Assembly (NCBI GenBank): GCA_022036555.1
Contig: CM039129.1
Span: forward strand, 26,214,553-26,278,552
Length of the DNA: 64,000 nt
Direction of reading: 5' to 3'
DNA from: Microstegium vimineum
Taxonomy: Eukaryota > Streptophyta > Magnoliopsida > Poales > Poaceae
In this document: one piece after another, positions 33,098-44,727 of the stretch
Layout: each line of letters begins with the position of its first letter
How positions within the stretch are numbered: the first letter of the stretch is position 1
The notes under the pieces: model-generated
What the model saw: the letters and a program-made list of their open reading frames with translations, nothing else
What the model was told of the DNA's origin: nothing
Databases searched by the model: none
Program-made: the position numbers and the translations under genes

Positions 33098-36000
33098 ATG
33101 GCGATCCAAGTCGACATCCCGAAGGTAAGACTCATTCTCCACCTAATCCACCCTCCTGCTGGTTCCTTTTCTCGCATAAATCTGGATTTATCCCCATTCT
33201 TTTTCTGATTCGTCCCTCCTTCTTTGAACCCTAGGAACTGTACAATAAGGTAGTGATTCCCCTCGCCGGTTCCAACCTCAGCTGCCTAGGTCCAATGGGC
33301 AATCTAGACCCCACCTTCATCATTAACGTCGAAACCAACCGGGTACCGCTCAGATCTGAGAGCTTTGATCTAGGACTGTGGAAGGACACATTCCGCTCAT
33401 GGCCCAAGCCTACTAAGGGATGTAAGAACTGGTACTTGAGAATAATCAGATCACAGCAAGTGTACTGGCAGGAGCGTAATCTGGATCAGTGTGTCAGGAT
33501 TTCAATTGCCGACATGGAGAAGAACGAAAACTTAATGATGGTAGCATCATACTTCTGGTCTGATAGTATGAACGCTTTCCTCTTTAGGCATGGACCAGCT
33601 ACCCCAACCCTTGCCGATGTCTACATGCTGACCGGCTTGGACATCACCTCCGCCGATACCTTCACCCTCTTCAATAGAAAAGCCGAGTATAAGATGAATA
33701 CCCGGAATATTGGCGGTTGGACGGGCTACATCAAGGAGAACCAGAAAACCGGATCGGTAAACCAACGGGAGCATGCCATCTTCCTGAACATGTGGCTGGA
33801 GAAGTTTGTCTTCTGCGGCAAAACCGTCGGTCCGACCACTGTGCACCTTCCAGCAGCCGAGCTACTTGCCGATGGAACAAGGCTTCCCTTAGGCAGATAC
33901 CTTCTTGGATCAGTATACTGATTGCTGCATCAAGTGTCTCAGAAGCTACTGCTAGGAGAACCCATCGGCAATCTTGGAGGCCCTTGGTGGTTTGTCAATC
34001 TATGGCTGAATGCACACATGGACAAGGCTCTCGAGTTTGATCTGTTTGCCCAACAATTCCCGAGGGACATATCAGAAGATTACCAATACAACGATGACGA
34101 ATCGGCAACTCGCCCTCCGCTTAACTTTGGAGAGGCTATCATAGTGCTGCCAGGTACCGATGCCGATGTGGAGCACTTCAGCTACTATTTCCAGAAGTTC
34201 TACAACGGACTTCCCTCCTCGGAACGGGCCTGGTGGCCATATCTTGACGAACACAACCAATTCCCGTTGTTGTTCAACTTGTCTGACATGAGCTTGCCTG
34301 AGAACCAAGCAATCATGAGAGCCAGCATCACTCCCCGAGCCATCCCAGTGAATATCTTTGGAACTGGGAAGAATGCTTCACCATCCTATGAGTTTTACTA
34401 CCCATTGGCAGCAGCGAGACAACTGGCATTTGGCCAACTGCCGATCAAGCTCTGCTTCTCCAAAGTAGTAAGACCAAGGCAGACAATCTCCAGTAATCTG
34501 GACTGGAATAAAGTCATCAGCCTTCCTGCCGATGTCGATCTGTCAGACCTTGACTTGTCTTCCTGGTCGCCAACCTCCTTCATCACCAACGAGTTCAAGT
34601 CTTGGTGGCAAGAGTGGAAGTGCCAGCTACTCGCCAAGTCTTCGCACTATTATCGGCACTTGATCGATGCCGATTACATAATCCCCGATGACGCAGTAAG
34701 TCTGCCATCTGATCTGTTTTATTACTTTATTTTTTTCATCGGTAGCAGCACTTAACTCTTTTGCACCTGACAGGCCGATGATCCGGTTTCCACAATGAGT
34801 AACAGTGGTAGGCTCTTTAGTCTTCGGATAATGAGCCCCATATCGATCATCGGCACCAAAGCTCCGACGCTGGCCGCCTTCATGCCTCAACAGGTACCTA
34901 CGCCGACACCTACAAAAGCTCAGGCTTCATTGGCTGCCGCTGTTGCCTTGACGCGAATTTATGCAGTAAACTCATCTTTACTTGTACCGATTACATACTG
35001 CTTCATCGGCAACATTTATTTTGTATAACATTCTTTGTATTTTCAGGCACTATGGTCATCGCCATCTGCTTCCAGTAGGCAAACACCTTCTAGCCCGGCT
35101 ACCGATGCCCCCCGGTCTTCGTCAAAGCGGGTCGGCTCCCCTGCTGCTGCGCCGACGAAGAAGAGGCATCTGAGGATAGCTTCTCCTCCACCATCGGCTC
35201 CAACTGCGCCATCAACTGCCAATGTGCAAACAACAGGACTGCCTCTGGTTCCAGTCGCACCACCCACCGGTGGGTCGTTGACAGAGCCTCCATCGGCTTC
35301 CGTGCCTGATCAGCCGATGGATGACGTCCCTGACCAGGAGACAGCAGCTGCTGCAACAACCGAAGCGGCCTCGGCATCGGTACCGACGGGGCTCAATGAA
35401 GAAGCAGCACCCGCCGTAGCAGCGGAGGTAGCATCAGCATCGGCACCGTCGGCCGATGGAAGGGCGGCATTGCCACCACGTGAACCGGCCACCACGTCGG
35501 AAGCAGCGCCGATAATAACACCACCGGCGGTGCCGACTCCTCCGGCTCAATCATCGGCATCTGCGGCTGTCATCCACGATGAAGCTGGACCATCCAGCAT
35601 ACCAAGTCCCAGGCAGGAGATTCGCTTTAAGACGGTAAGTTAATCACCCTAAAGTTTCCAGTACAATTTTCCGATTGGCAAACTCTAACCCCTGTTTTCA
35701 GGCCTAGGATTCTCCAGACAGTCTCTTCTCCTACAGCTTGAACCCTCAGGACGAAGATGAACGCCCAAGCCGCATTCGAGCAGACAGTCTGTTCTCCTTC
35801 GCAGTCGACATCCCCGATGATGAGGAAGAGGAAAGCTCCGTCCCAGCTCTATCGGCAGAAATCAAGTCCAGACTTGAAGAACTGCTCTCCTTGCTGCTGC
35901 AAGACACACCTCAACTCGTCCAGGACTCATCGGCAGCAAGGATTACATTCAAGGATATCCAAAGCCATCTTCCCGCCGATGCAGCAGAAGCCCTTCTCCA

Positions 36001-36258
36001 GGCAACCTTCCTTGACATCAAGTAGATCCAGTACTAGAGGCTTACTCGTCGCATTGCCGATAGAGCTGCCCAAGCCAAGAGCGAGGAAGAGAAGCTCAAA
36101 TTCAAACACCTTGCCGATGAGAAGCACAGAAGCATTGGTCAAGCAAAAGTCTCCATCGGCAACCTTGACCAAGAAATCTCCAGACTGTCGGCGAGGAAGG
36201 AGGAGCTACTGGCGAAGCTGCAAAAGGTTGAGGGGGATCTGACAGCTGCCAACCAGCA
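33098..36258 (+). pseudogene. Antisense PMD/coiled-coil gene of Tat-F
   Basis: Exons on plus: 33098-33124 (MAIQVDIPK), 33235-34695 (1461 nt, same as in Tat-C and Tat-E), 34774-34965 (192 nt), 35047-35634 (588 nt) and 35702-36258 (cut). PMD motifs: SYFWSDSMNAFLFRHG, TLADVYMLTGLD, GGPWWFVNLWLNAH. The linker carries a weaker basic cluster (PTKKRHLRI). Stops: TGA at 33919, and TAG at 35705, 36023 and 36035; the last two replace Gln codons seen in Tat-C. The coiled coil is truncated after LTAANQQ by a deletion that fuses it tail to tail with pol, removing about 65 residues. Confidence 0.88.
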
Positions 36259-37774
36259 AACTAAGGGTATTTGCCCATATGCTAGGGTAATATCCTTTTA
36301 AGTATTTGTCGTTGATCGCCCTAGAAAACGCCGCTCCTTCGAGAGTTTCCAAAATGTACGCATTACCAGGAGCAGACTGTTTTATCCGATAAGGACCTTC
36401 CCAATTAGGGGACCACTTCCCAAATTTAGAGCTCTTAGTCCCAATCGGTAAAATCAACTTCCAAACCAAATCGCCATCGGCCAATTCCTTCACCTTTACT
36501 TTCTTGTCATACCATCGGGCAACCCTCTTCTTGTTCTCTTCAATATTAATTAATGCCCTCAACCGATGACTTGCCAAATCTTCTAACTCATCTTTCATCA
36601 GAGTAATATAATCATCGGTCGTCAATTGATCCTGAAAAGATAATTGCCTAGAACCAGTTTTAATTTCCCAAGGTAGGACAGCATCATGTCCATAAACCAA
36701 CTGATACGGCGAGACCTTGGTTGCACCATGACAAGCCATCCGATATGACCACAAAGCTTCGTTTAATACCACATGCCACCTTCTAGGGTTTTTCTCAATC
36801 TTGCGTTTTATAAGCTTAATGACTCCCTTATTAGTCGCTTCAGCTTGACCATTAGCCTGAGCATAATAAGGAGAAGAATTCAACACCTTGAAACCCATGC
36901 TAACAGCAAAGTCATCAAACTCTCCTGATGTGAACATGGTCCCTTGATCGATAGTGATAGTCTGAGGAATACCGAATTGGTAAACGATGTGCTCCTTCAC
37001 GAAATCTACCATGTTTGCCGATGTCATCTTCTTCAAGGGGATTGCTTCGACCCACTTGGTAAAGTAATCGGTAGCAACAAGTATGAATTTGTGCCCCTTG
37101 CTCGATGGCGGATAAATTTGGCCGATGAGATCAATAGCCCATCCTCTGAACGGCCAAGGCTTGATTATAGGATTCATTGCCGATGCAGGTGCCCTTTGCA
37201 CATTACCAAACTTCTGACAGTCCTGGCACCCTTTGAAATAATTGAAGCAATCTTTAAGGATTGTTGGCCAATGATATCCATTCCACCTAATCATCCATTT
37301 CATCTTGAATGCTGATTGATGCGCTCCACATACACCTTCATGGATCTCACCCATCAACTCTTTCGATTCCTCTTTGCTAAGACATCTAAGTAAAACCCCA
37401 TCAACTGTCCGATAATACAACTCGTTATCGAGAAGCATGTACTTAGTAGCTTGGAACCTTAGACGCCTTTCAACTTTCCTGTACGGATCCCTCAAGTAAT
37501 CGGCAATCTCCTTTTTCCAGTCATTGGCAACTGTTACCGATGTCGTGATTTCTTGAATTGGCTGATATCCCGAAGCATTCTGTGCTAGCCGATTGGCCTC
37601 TTCATTATGCAACCTTGGAATGTACTCAAGGCGGTATTCTCTGAACTCTTTCAACAACCGCAAACACCACTCATGGGCTGCAATTAACACTTCGCTTCGG
37701 CATTCATATGTCCCGATCAATTGATTAATCACCAACATGGAATCACCGAAGACTTCAACAGCATCGGCACGCAC
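36259..37774 (-). CDS. pol: Tat-F second RNase H (C-terminal part) and integrase
   Basis: One open frame running to 36206. It starts inside the second RNase H (FGDSMLVINQLIG, LHNEEANRLAQNASG). The integrase follows: zinc region EIHEGVCGAHQ ... CQDCQKFG, core WAIDLIGQIYPP, TIDQGTMF and AQANGQAEATNK (the Asn-Gly form is kept, unlike Tat-E), and C-terminal SPNWEGPYRIKQ. It normally ends ...YYPSIW plus two residues, but here the frame runs about 20 residues into fused antisense-gene DNA because of the deletion at 36258. This is the best-preserved integrase of the Tat copies in the window. Confidence 0.9.
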
Positions 37775-38386
37775 CTACCTGAGTAGTTCTAACCCCTTAA
37801 GCAAAGCTTGGTACTCAGCCTGATTGTTTGTTGAAGTAGCAACAATCGGCAACGAAATCTCATACCTCTGTCCTCGGGGTGAAATCAAGAGAATACCGAT
37901 ACCTGCTCCATCCTTGCATGTAGACCCATCAAAGAATAAAGCCCAAGGAGCAATCTCAACAAAGCTCACCATATTGCAGTGCTGAGTAACAAAATCAGCC
38001 ATCACCTGACCCTTAATAGCCTTAGACGATTCATACCTTAGGTCAAATTCTGACAGTGCCAAAATCCACTTACCGATTCGTCCACTCAAAATCGGCATTG
38101 ACAGCATATACTTGACCACATCATCTTTGCAGACAATAGTGCATTCGACCGACAGCAAATAATGCCTCAATTTAATGCAAGATAAATACAAACATAAGCA
38201 CAATCTTTCTATGGCCGAATACCTGATTTCAGCGTCCACCAATCTTCTGCTCAAGTAATATATTACACGTTCCTTCCCTTCAAACTCTTGAATTAAGGCT
38301 GATCCGATAACACCGTCATCGGCAGACAAATATAACCTGAAAGGCTTCCCGTGTTGAGGTGGAACCAAGACTGGGGGATTCACCAA
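37775..38386 (-). pseudogene. pol: Tat-F RNase H and start of second RNase H
   Basis: Open frame with LYLSADDGVIGSALIQEFEG, ERVIYYLSRRLVDAE and ADFVTQH, then LFFDGSTCKDGAGIG and TNNQAEYQALLKGLELL of the second RNase H. A TAG at 37775-37777 separates it from the integrase frame (sister copy reads Glu). A frameshift at about 38400 separates it from RT. Confidence 0.88.
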
Positions 38387-38409
38387 GTATTTCTTAATCT
38401 CCTCTAAGG

Positions 38410-39499
38410 CTAACTGCTGCTCTTCTTTCCATGTAAACTCTTGATCGGCTTTAACTTTAACAGAGGACTAAAAGATTTAATCTTACCAGACAGATTGGAT
38501 ATAAATCTTCTAATGAAATTAATCTTGCCGATCAGAGACTGCAACTCAGTCTTGTTGGTAGGAGCAACCACCTTGTTAATTGCATCAATAGACTTTCTGC
38601 CGATTTCAATGCCTCTCTGAGGCACCATGAAACCCAGAAACTGACCTGCCGATACGCCAAATGCACACTTGTTAGGATTCATCTTTAACCCATGCTCCCT
38701 GGTACATTCCAATATCTTTGGCAAATCGGCAAGATGCTTCTTGAAGTCTCCAGACTTAACCACCACGTCATCAATGTAGATTTCAACTATTGTGCCGATA
38801 TACTTATGAAAGATAAAATTCATTGCCCTCTGATAAGTAGCACCGGCATTCTTCAAGCCAAAAGTCATGAATACCCACTCAAATAAGTCAACGTGACCTG
38901 GACATCGGAAAACAGTCTTGGATATGTCTTCTTCAGCCATGAATATTTGATTGTACCCAGCATTACCATCCATGCAACTAATAATTTGATGTCCAGCAGC
39001 AGCATCGATCAGCAGATCGGCAATGGGCATCGGGTAGCCATCCATCGGCGTAGCCTTGTTCAGATTCCTGAAATCAATGCAAACACGAAGTTTTCCATTC
39101 TTTTTATACACAGGAACCACATTAGAGATCCAATCGGCATTTCGGCATTGCCGAATAAAATCCAGCTTCGATTAACTTAGTAATCTCAGCCTTAATATCG
39201 GGTAAGATAGTAGGATTGCATCGGCAGGCCGGTTGCCGATGTGGCTGGAAACCAGACTTGATGGGTAACTGATGTTCAACTATCGATCGTTCTAAACCAG
39301 GCATCTCTGTATAATCCCAAGCAAAACAATCTTTATTCTCCTTTAATAAATCGGTTAACTGTTGCTTACATTGGGAATCTAACTTAGCACTAATAAAAGT
39401 AGGCCTAGGTTTACTACCATCGCCGATGTCGATCTCGAGCAAATCATCGGCAGACATAAAGCCCTGCCCCAATTTTCCGTCATCGGTGAACTGATCCAT
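38410..39499 (-). pseudogene. pol: Tat-F reverse transcriptase and pol linker
   Basis: Pol linker 39499-39122 (SADDLLEIDIGDGSK, FAWDYTEMPGLERSIVEHQ), a frame change near 39125, then RT 39120-38410 with VPVYKKNGKLRVCIDFRNLN, ISCMDGNAGYNQI, MTFGLKNAGATYQRAMN and YIDDVVVKS. All RT motifs are in the canonical form here, including DFRNLN, which is mutated in Tat-E. The frame is lost after SPLLKLK. Confidence 0.9.
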
Positions 39500-40727
39500 T
39501 AAGACTCCTCCTCAGGACCGACTGCTTGGATTGGCTTGATGCGGTAATCGGCAACTTTGAGGAACTCTTTATCCCAGGCTTCGCCAGACATACACCTGGC
39601 CTGCTCATAAGTGCCCACCTCTGCCGATGCAACAGTTGATGGGGCTTCACCGCAGACGACTTCAATTCTGTCCCCGATCCACTGTACCAGGCTCTGATGC
39701 ATAGTAGAAGGGATACAGCAATTAGCATGGATCCAATCCCTTCCGAGGAGCAAGTCTTACTACCGATGGTTAAGTCAACACATACGGCTCCCATGACGGT
39801 TGACACATTGTCTTCGAAGTCCTTGAGCTTCATGTCGGTCTCGACCAAGTCCTGATCACCTTTGCCAAGCTTTCTGAACACGACATAGGGCATTATATTG
39901 ATTGATGCGCCACCATCCACTAGCATCTTGGTCATCGGCTGGCCATCCACTTTGTCCTTAACAAACAGAGCCCTTAAGTGCTGCCTCTCATCATCGGCAG
40001 GCCTTTCAAAGATAGCCGTCATCGGATCCAGCACCAATTGTGCCATATCGGCAGCCTCTTCATCATCGCTGACGGGCGCCATGAACTCCATCGGCAACAT
40101 GACAACCATGTTTATATCTGCCGATGGGCCCCTGTCCTTACGCTTCGGCCTCCATTGCTTCTCTCCCGAGGGTTCTGCACTGTCATACAGGTCGTCGCAG
40201 TGCTGGCGCTGAATCCTCCTCTTCTGGGTCTTAGTCAAACCCTTAGGGCACCATGGAGGAAGCTTGGTCTTCCAGACAGGTTGGTGTTGTTTCCCCCTGC
40301 TTACATCGGCATTTCTTCCGATGTTGGGATCTCTGGAGAATATCTCTTGGTCAGGCACTCTAGCATTGGCCAACTCCTCCAGCTCCCCCTGGTCAACACG
40401 CCTGCCAAGCCGATCATGGGCACTGAGCCTACCCCCCAGTCGGTCATGTGCCGATCTGTTCTCTCTGAGTGGCCTGGCGTACCTGGGTGCCTGATCATCA
40501 AAACAAGGTCTCTTACCTGACCGATCGGCTGTGTAGTACCCATTGCACTCTGGACAGTTATTGGCAGTGGGCAGCTTGATGCCTTCCTCCCAGCAATGAA
40601 CGAAGAAGGGACACCTCCAGTGGTCTTTATGTCGAAGCCATTCCCGATGCTCTTCTTCTTCTTGCCGATACCGTTCCTCACGTGATTGCCGATGATATCG
40701 CCTTGGCCATTTGTGAGTGATAACCAC
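39500..40727 (-). pseudogene. pol: Tat-F gag C-terminal region and aspartic protease
   Basis: The charged region with CPFFVHCWEEG and CPECNGYY precedes the protease LVDGGASINIMPY. A deletion after LTIGSKT removes about 15 residues of the protease flap region and shifts the frame; the second half (LLGRDWIHANCC) continues in another frame (39753-39499). Protease activity is therefore lost. Confidence 0.82.
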
Positions 40728-43108
40728 CCCAGGAGCCTTGTTGGCGCTGTTACCCTCACATCGGCAACCTCCTTGCCCTTTCTGTCATCGGCAAGCCTCC
40801 TTGCGTCGTGCTCGGACACTTGGCAGTCAGGGTCTACCGATGAATTCCTTCTGGCAGCTTCCGATGTCAGCACTTTGGTTTTTCCGCTGATTTCCACCAT
40901 ATTGTTGGGGAACGGGTGCTGATCTATCTTCATCGGTTTCTGGACTTTAGCATTTTCGAACTTAATACGCCCAGACTCGATCTCCGACTGCAACTGCTGC
41001 CTGAATACTTTGCAGTCATTGGTACTATGTGAGGTTGCATTATGCCACTTACAGTACCTAATCTTCTTGAGCTCTTCGGCCGATGGAATCACTTGGTTGG
41101 GCGCCAACTTGATTCGCCCCTCTTGCAGCAACAAGTCAAACATCCTATCGGCCTTGGTGATGTCGAAGGTGAACCTCTCAGTCTCCTTTTGGCCGAACGG
41201 ACAAGACACAGGCTTCTTATCCTTCACCCATTCGGCCGCATCGACGTTCAGCTCTTCATCCGATCCGGAATCTTCTTCTTTCCCGATGAAGGTCACCTTC
41301 TTGTTCCACGTCTTCCTGGGCTCAAAGGCTTTGATATCCTGATCGGCAATCCTCTGCACCAGGTGACTTAGGTTCTCAAACTCTTGGGACGCGTACTTGT
41401 CCTTGATGTGCGGCAGTAACCCCTGGAAGGCCAAATCTGCTGGTTGCTGATCATCAAGCACCAGACTGTAGCACTTGTTCTTCACATCCCGCAGTCTCTG
41501 CACAAAACTCTCTACCGATTCGTCGTTGCGTTGCCTCATTTTGACCAAATCGGTAAGCTTCTTCTCATGTATGCCACAAAGAAGTACTTGTGAAATTGCC
41601 TCTCCAGATCGGCCCATGTAATTATAGAATTTGGAGACAACGATATGAATCATGTGAATGTCGATCCGGACAATGATGAAGAGAACAATCTCACCCTTAA
41701 TTCCTCCCTGCTGGCAGCTTCTCCGCACTGGATAAAGAAGCGGTTGATATGCTCCATTGTTGACGTGTCGTCTTGGCCGGAGAACTTGGTAAAATCGGGC
41801 ACCTTGTACCGATTTGGAAGAGGAATCAAGTTATATGCAGGAGGGTACAGAGTCCGATAGGAGTATGTGTTGACCTTGGGTCTGATGCCGAATTGCTCTT
41901 TCATGACTTCGGCAATCTTACCGACCCAGTACGCGTCCTGCTCTTGCCGACTCATTGGCTGATTGTCAACTGGTGGAGTCGGTTGACGCGCCTCTTGAAG
42001 ATGTGCAGTAGTCGCGGGCGCAGCACCAGTCATCTGAATGCTATGCATCGGCTGACTTACCGATGGATAGTTTGGCATACTCGACGGAGTTGGCTGAACC
42101 GTCACATTCATCGGTTGCTGTACCGATGGTCCGCTCTGAGTGTAAGCTGGGCCTCCATAATAACACATCAGCGCGCCAGGCTGCTGAGCTGGTGGCTGGT
42201 TGACCCATCCAGAATTGTAAGGCATCGGCATATGACTTACCGATGGCTGATAGCTGACCGGAGCGTGCGGCTCTTGAATTAATCACCAGATTACCTTGGG
42301 GAATCGGTACTCCAGCTTGAGAATTTGCCGCCAGAGATTGACTGCCGGTGGTTACAATATGTTGCATCGGCACAGAGCTTGCCGATGGTGGCATCAAAGC
42401 TATCTTGGGGATTACTTGGAGATCATCTGATGGCACTTGTATGGTCGGAGCAGGCGCAGAGTTGTGCATCATATGGGCCATCAGCTGTGACTGTGTTGCC
42501 GATGCCGTAGAATTCCTCCAGGCTGAACTATCTCCCTGCGCCCGATTAGAACCAGCATACAGATTCGGAGGCATACCATATCCCCACCAGTTAGCAGGGG
42601 CTGGTCCTGAAGTTGCCGACGTGGCCGAAACTGTGTTGAACTTGGTGAAGTCGCCAGCGTTCGGTTTTGGTGATGTAGCCACATCGGCAGACGGTTCCAC
42701 AGGGGTGGAAGACGCCATCTGGGCCACCGATGGGCTTGCAGATGCCAATCCAGGTTGATGGTACGCTGGACCGACATATCGCGGTGCATGCCCTTCTTTG
42801 AATGTTTGCGCGAAGGCATTGTAGACAGTATTGGACAGCACGCTGGAGTGGTTAATCAATGCCTGATTTACAGCAGTATTAACCATCTCTTGTAGCTTAC
42901 CAGGGTTGGCGTCGAACGTGACCTGCCGTGGCAACGGCGGATCCTGCTTCTGAATTGCTTCGCCGCTCCTGCTGAGGCTGAAGGACTTGAGATACAGCTG
43001 CTTGTACTCCTCCATAGCCCGCTCCATGGCCTGCTTCTGATCATCTTTCAGATCAGCCTCAGACACTTCAATGACATTCCTCTGGTTGACATCGGCGTGA
43101 TAAGCCAT
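40728..43108 (-). pseudogene. gag: Tat-F gag
   Basis: Start MAYHADVNQRNVIEVSEADL at 43108, 27 bp after the PBS. Low-complexity Gln/Pro/Ser-rich N-terminal region to about 42040, then the gag core (KFSGQDDTSTMEHINRFFIQ, 41740; FVQRLRDVKNKC, 41480) and CKWHNATSHSTNDC near 41025. Frame changes lie near 42240, 41650 and 40750. The long readable segments make it the most complete gag of the four Tat copies. Confidence 0.87.
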
Positions 43109-43134
43109 GCCGAATGTGTAGATCTGTATAATCT

Positions 43135-43152
43135 GTCCCACCGAGCGTGCCA
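43135..43152 (-). other. Primer binding site of Tat-F
   Basis: Minus strand TGGCACGCTCGGTGGGAC, seven bases inside the 5' LTR. It differs at two positions from the PBS of Tat-A and Tat-E. Confidence 0.78.
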
Positions 43153-43159
43153 AAAGAGG

Positions 43160-44279
43160 TGTTGACACAAAAAGCGTCAGATCTGTGAACACCTTGGGCT
43201 ATTACCCAAAGCTCGGTATTCCGGAGGCGTGCCAGTCGATTTGACCAATCAATCGACAAGCATGATAACTAGAACAAACTAAACAAGACGACAGCGATGC
43301 GCCCGGACGTCAACGCTCAGATTGATCAAGGATAACTAGAGCAGAGCTGAACGAGGCAAACAGCGATGCGCCCAGATTGCCAAAGCTCAGAGGTACTCCC
43401 ACGCGGAACTAGCAAGGATTTGACGGAGATCAGGATGATGCAACCCGTCGAAAGCTTGAAGAACTCGTTGATAGCTATAACTAATGCATAGAAAAGGGTA
43501 AATTGCGATAAAAGGTAGAATAAGATAAAATTGGTTTGTTTTTGAATTGGATTGTATTTTCCATAGCCCTCGGGCACATATTTATACTCCCGCATGGAGA
43601 GTTGTACAAAGACACGACACATATCCTTCCTAAAACAAACTCCTACTTTAAAGGAAACTGACTCGCGCAGGAGCCGGATAACAATATTTATTTCCTAAAT
43701 AAACACACCTATTTTAAAGGAAAATAAACGACCCATGCAAGAGTCGGACTCAAACTACTATAATAATACTGGCACAAGACACCAGTTTCCTTATACTTCT
43801 TTTCGATCGAAACTTTCCATCGGCAGACCCCTTCAATCCGCACCTTCCTTCTTTGGCCACTTGTAATCCTCCGCTGCCGCTAAGTGCTAAGTCACGCCCA
43901 TCGGCATCGGCAATACTTTCCCGATTGGCAATCGGCAGCATCTCTTCGTCGGCAATCGGCAATGAGCCCTTATCGGCAGTCGGCAACCATCTTCCATCGG
44001 CAATCGGCAACGAGCCCTTATCGGCAATCGGTAACCATCCTCCATCGGCAATCGGCAAGCCATCGGTGATGACTTTTCATCGGCAATCAGTTTTAGCAAG
44101 ACTTCACCAATTAACTTGTCGGCAAAGCTCATCAGCTTCCATCGGCAACGCACTTAGTCTTCCCGCAGCACTCTCCCATCGGCAATATCGGCTCAAAATT
44201 TTCCCGATGTCGATGGAGAACGGCGACTAACCAGTCAAGCCTCAGTCCATTTGACACGTGTCGAAAAACGGTGTCAACA
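43160..44279 (-). repeat. Tat-F 5' LTR
   Basis: 1120 bp, nearly identical to 31554-32674. TATA complement at 43579-43586; TGCCGAT array at 43815-44210. Confidence 0.95.
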
Positions 44280-44727
44280 TCACAAAACAGAGAGCAATTT
44301 CATTTTATATATTAATCATGGTGCTCAAAGGTAGTGAATGAAACAATGAAGGGCCATAGTTACAAGCTATATACAAGACAACCAAGAATGATCTTCAAAA
44401 GCCTACACACGCTAGTGTCACTTCGGAGGTGACATGGGGAATTTAAATTCAGTTTTAATGCTTTGCTAACTTAGCTCTATCGCATATCATATAGATCAAA
44501 AAGAGTCTAAGTTAGGCAACACCATAGACACATAAAGCACCTCAAACAGATCATAGATTCATTATATTTGCTATAGATATGAAGCTTAAAATGAACTATG
44601 TCACAAATGCAAATGAGATGCAAAATGCAATGACACCAACTAACACAAACAAGACACCAAGAGAGAAGAAGGACAAATAAAAGACAAAAAGAACCAGAAA
44701 GAACTATGATACACAAAACTTCTTGCT
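44280..44727 (-). other. Copia-B 3' untranslated internal segment
   Basis: AT-rich DNA between the Tat-F TSD copy and the end of Copia pol. Nothing coding is seen. Before the Tat-F insertion it was joined to 31553. Confidence 0.6.

Larger units (their letters stand above)
31554..44279 (-). mobile_element. Tat-F: full-length Tat-like Gypsy element, youngest-looking copy
   Basis: 12.7 kb on the minus strand. LTRs 31554-32674 (3') and 43160-44279 (5') differ at about 20 positions by eye, the lowest of the pairs here. TSD tcaca (31549-31553, 44280-44284). Contents: PBS, gag, protease, RT, RNase H, second RNase H and integrase on minus, and the antisense PMD gene on plus. A deletion near 36258 joins the ends of the antisense gene and pol. 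Confidence 0.95.
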
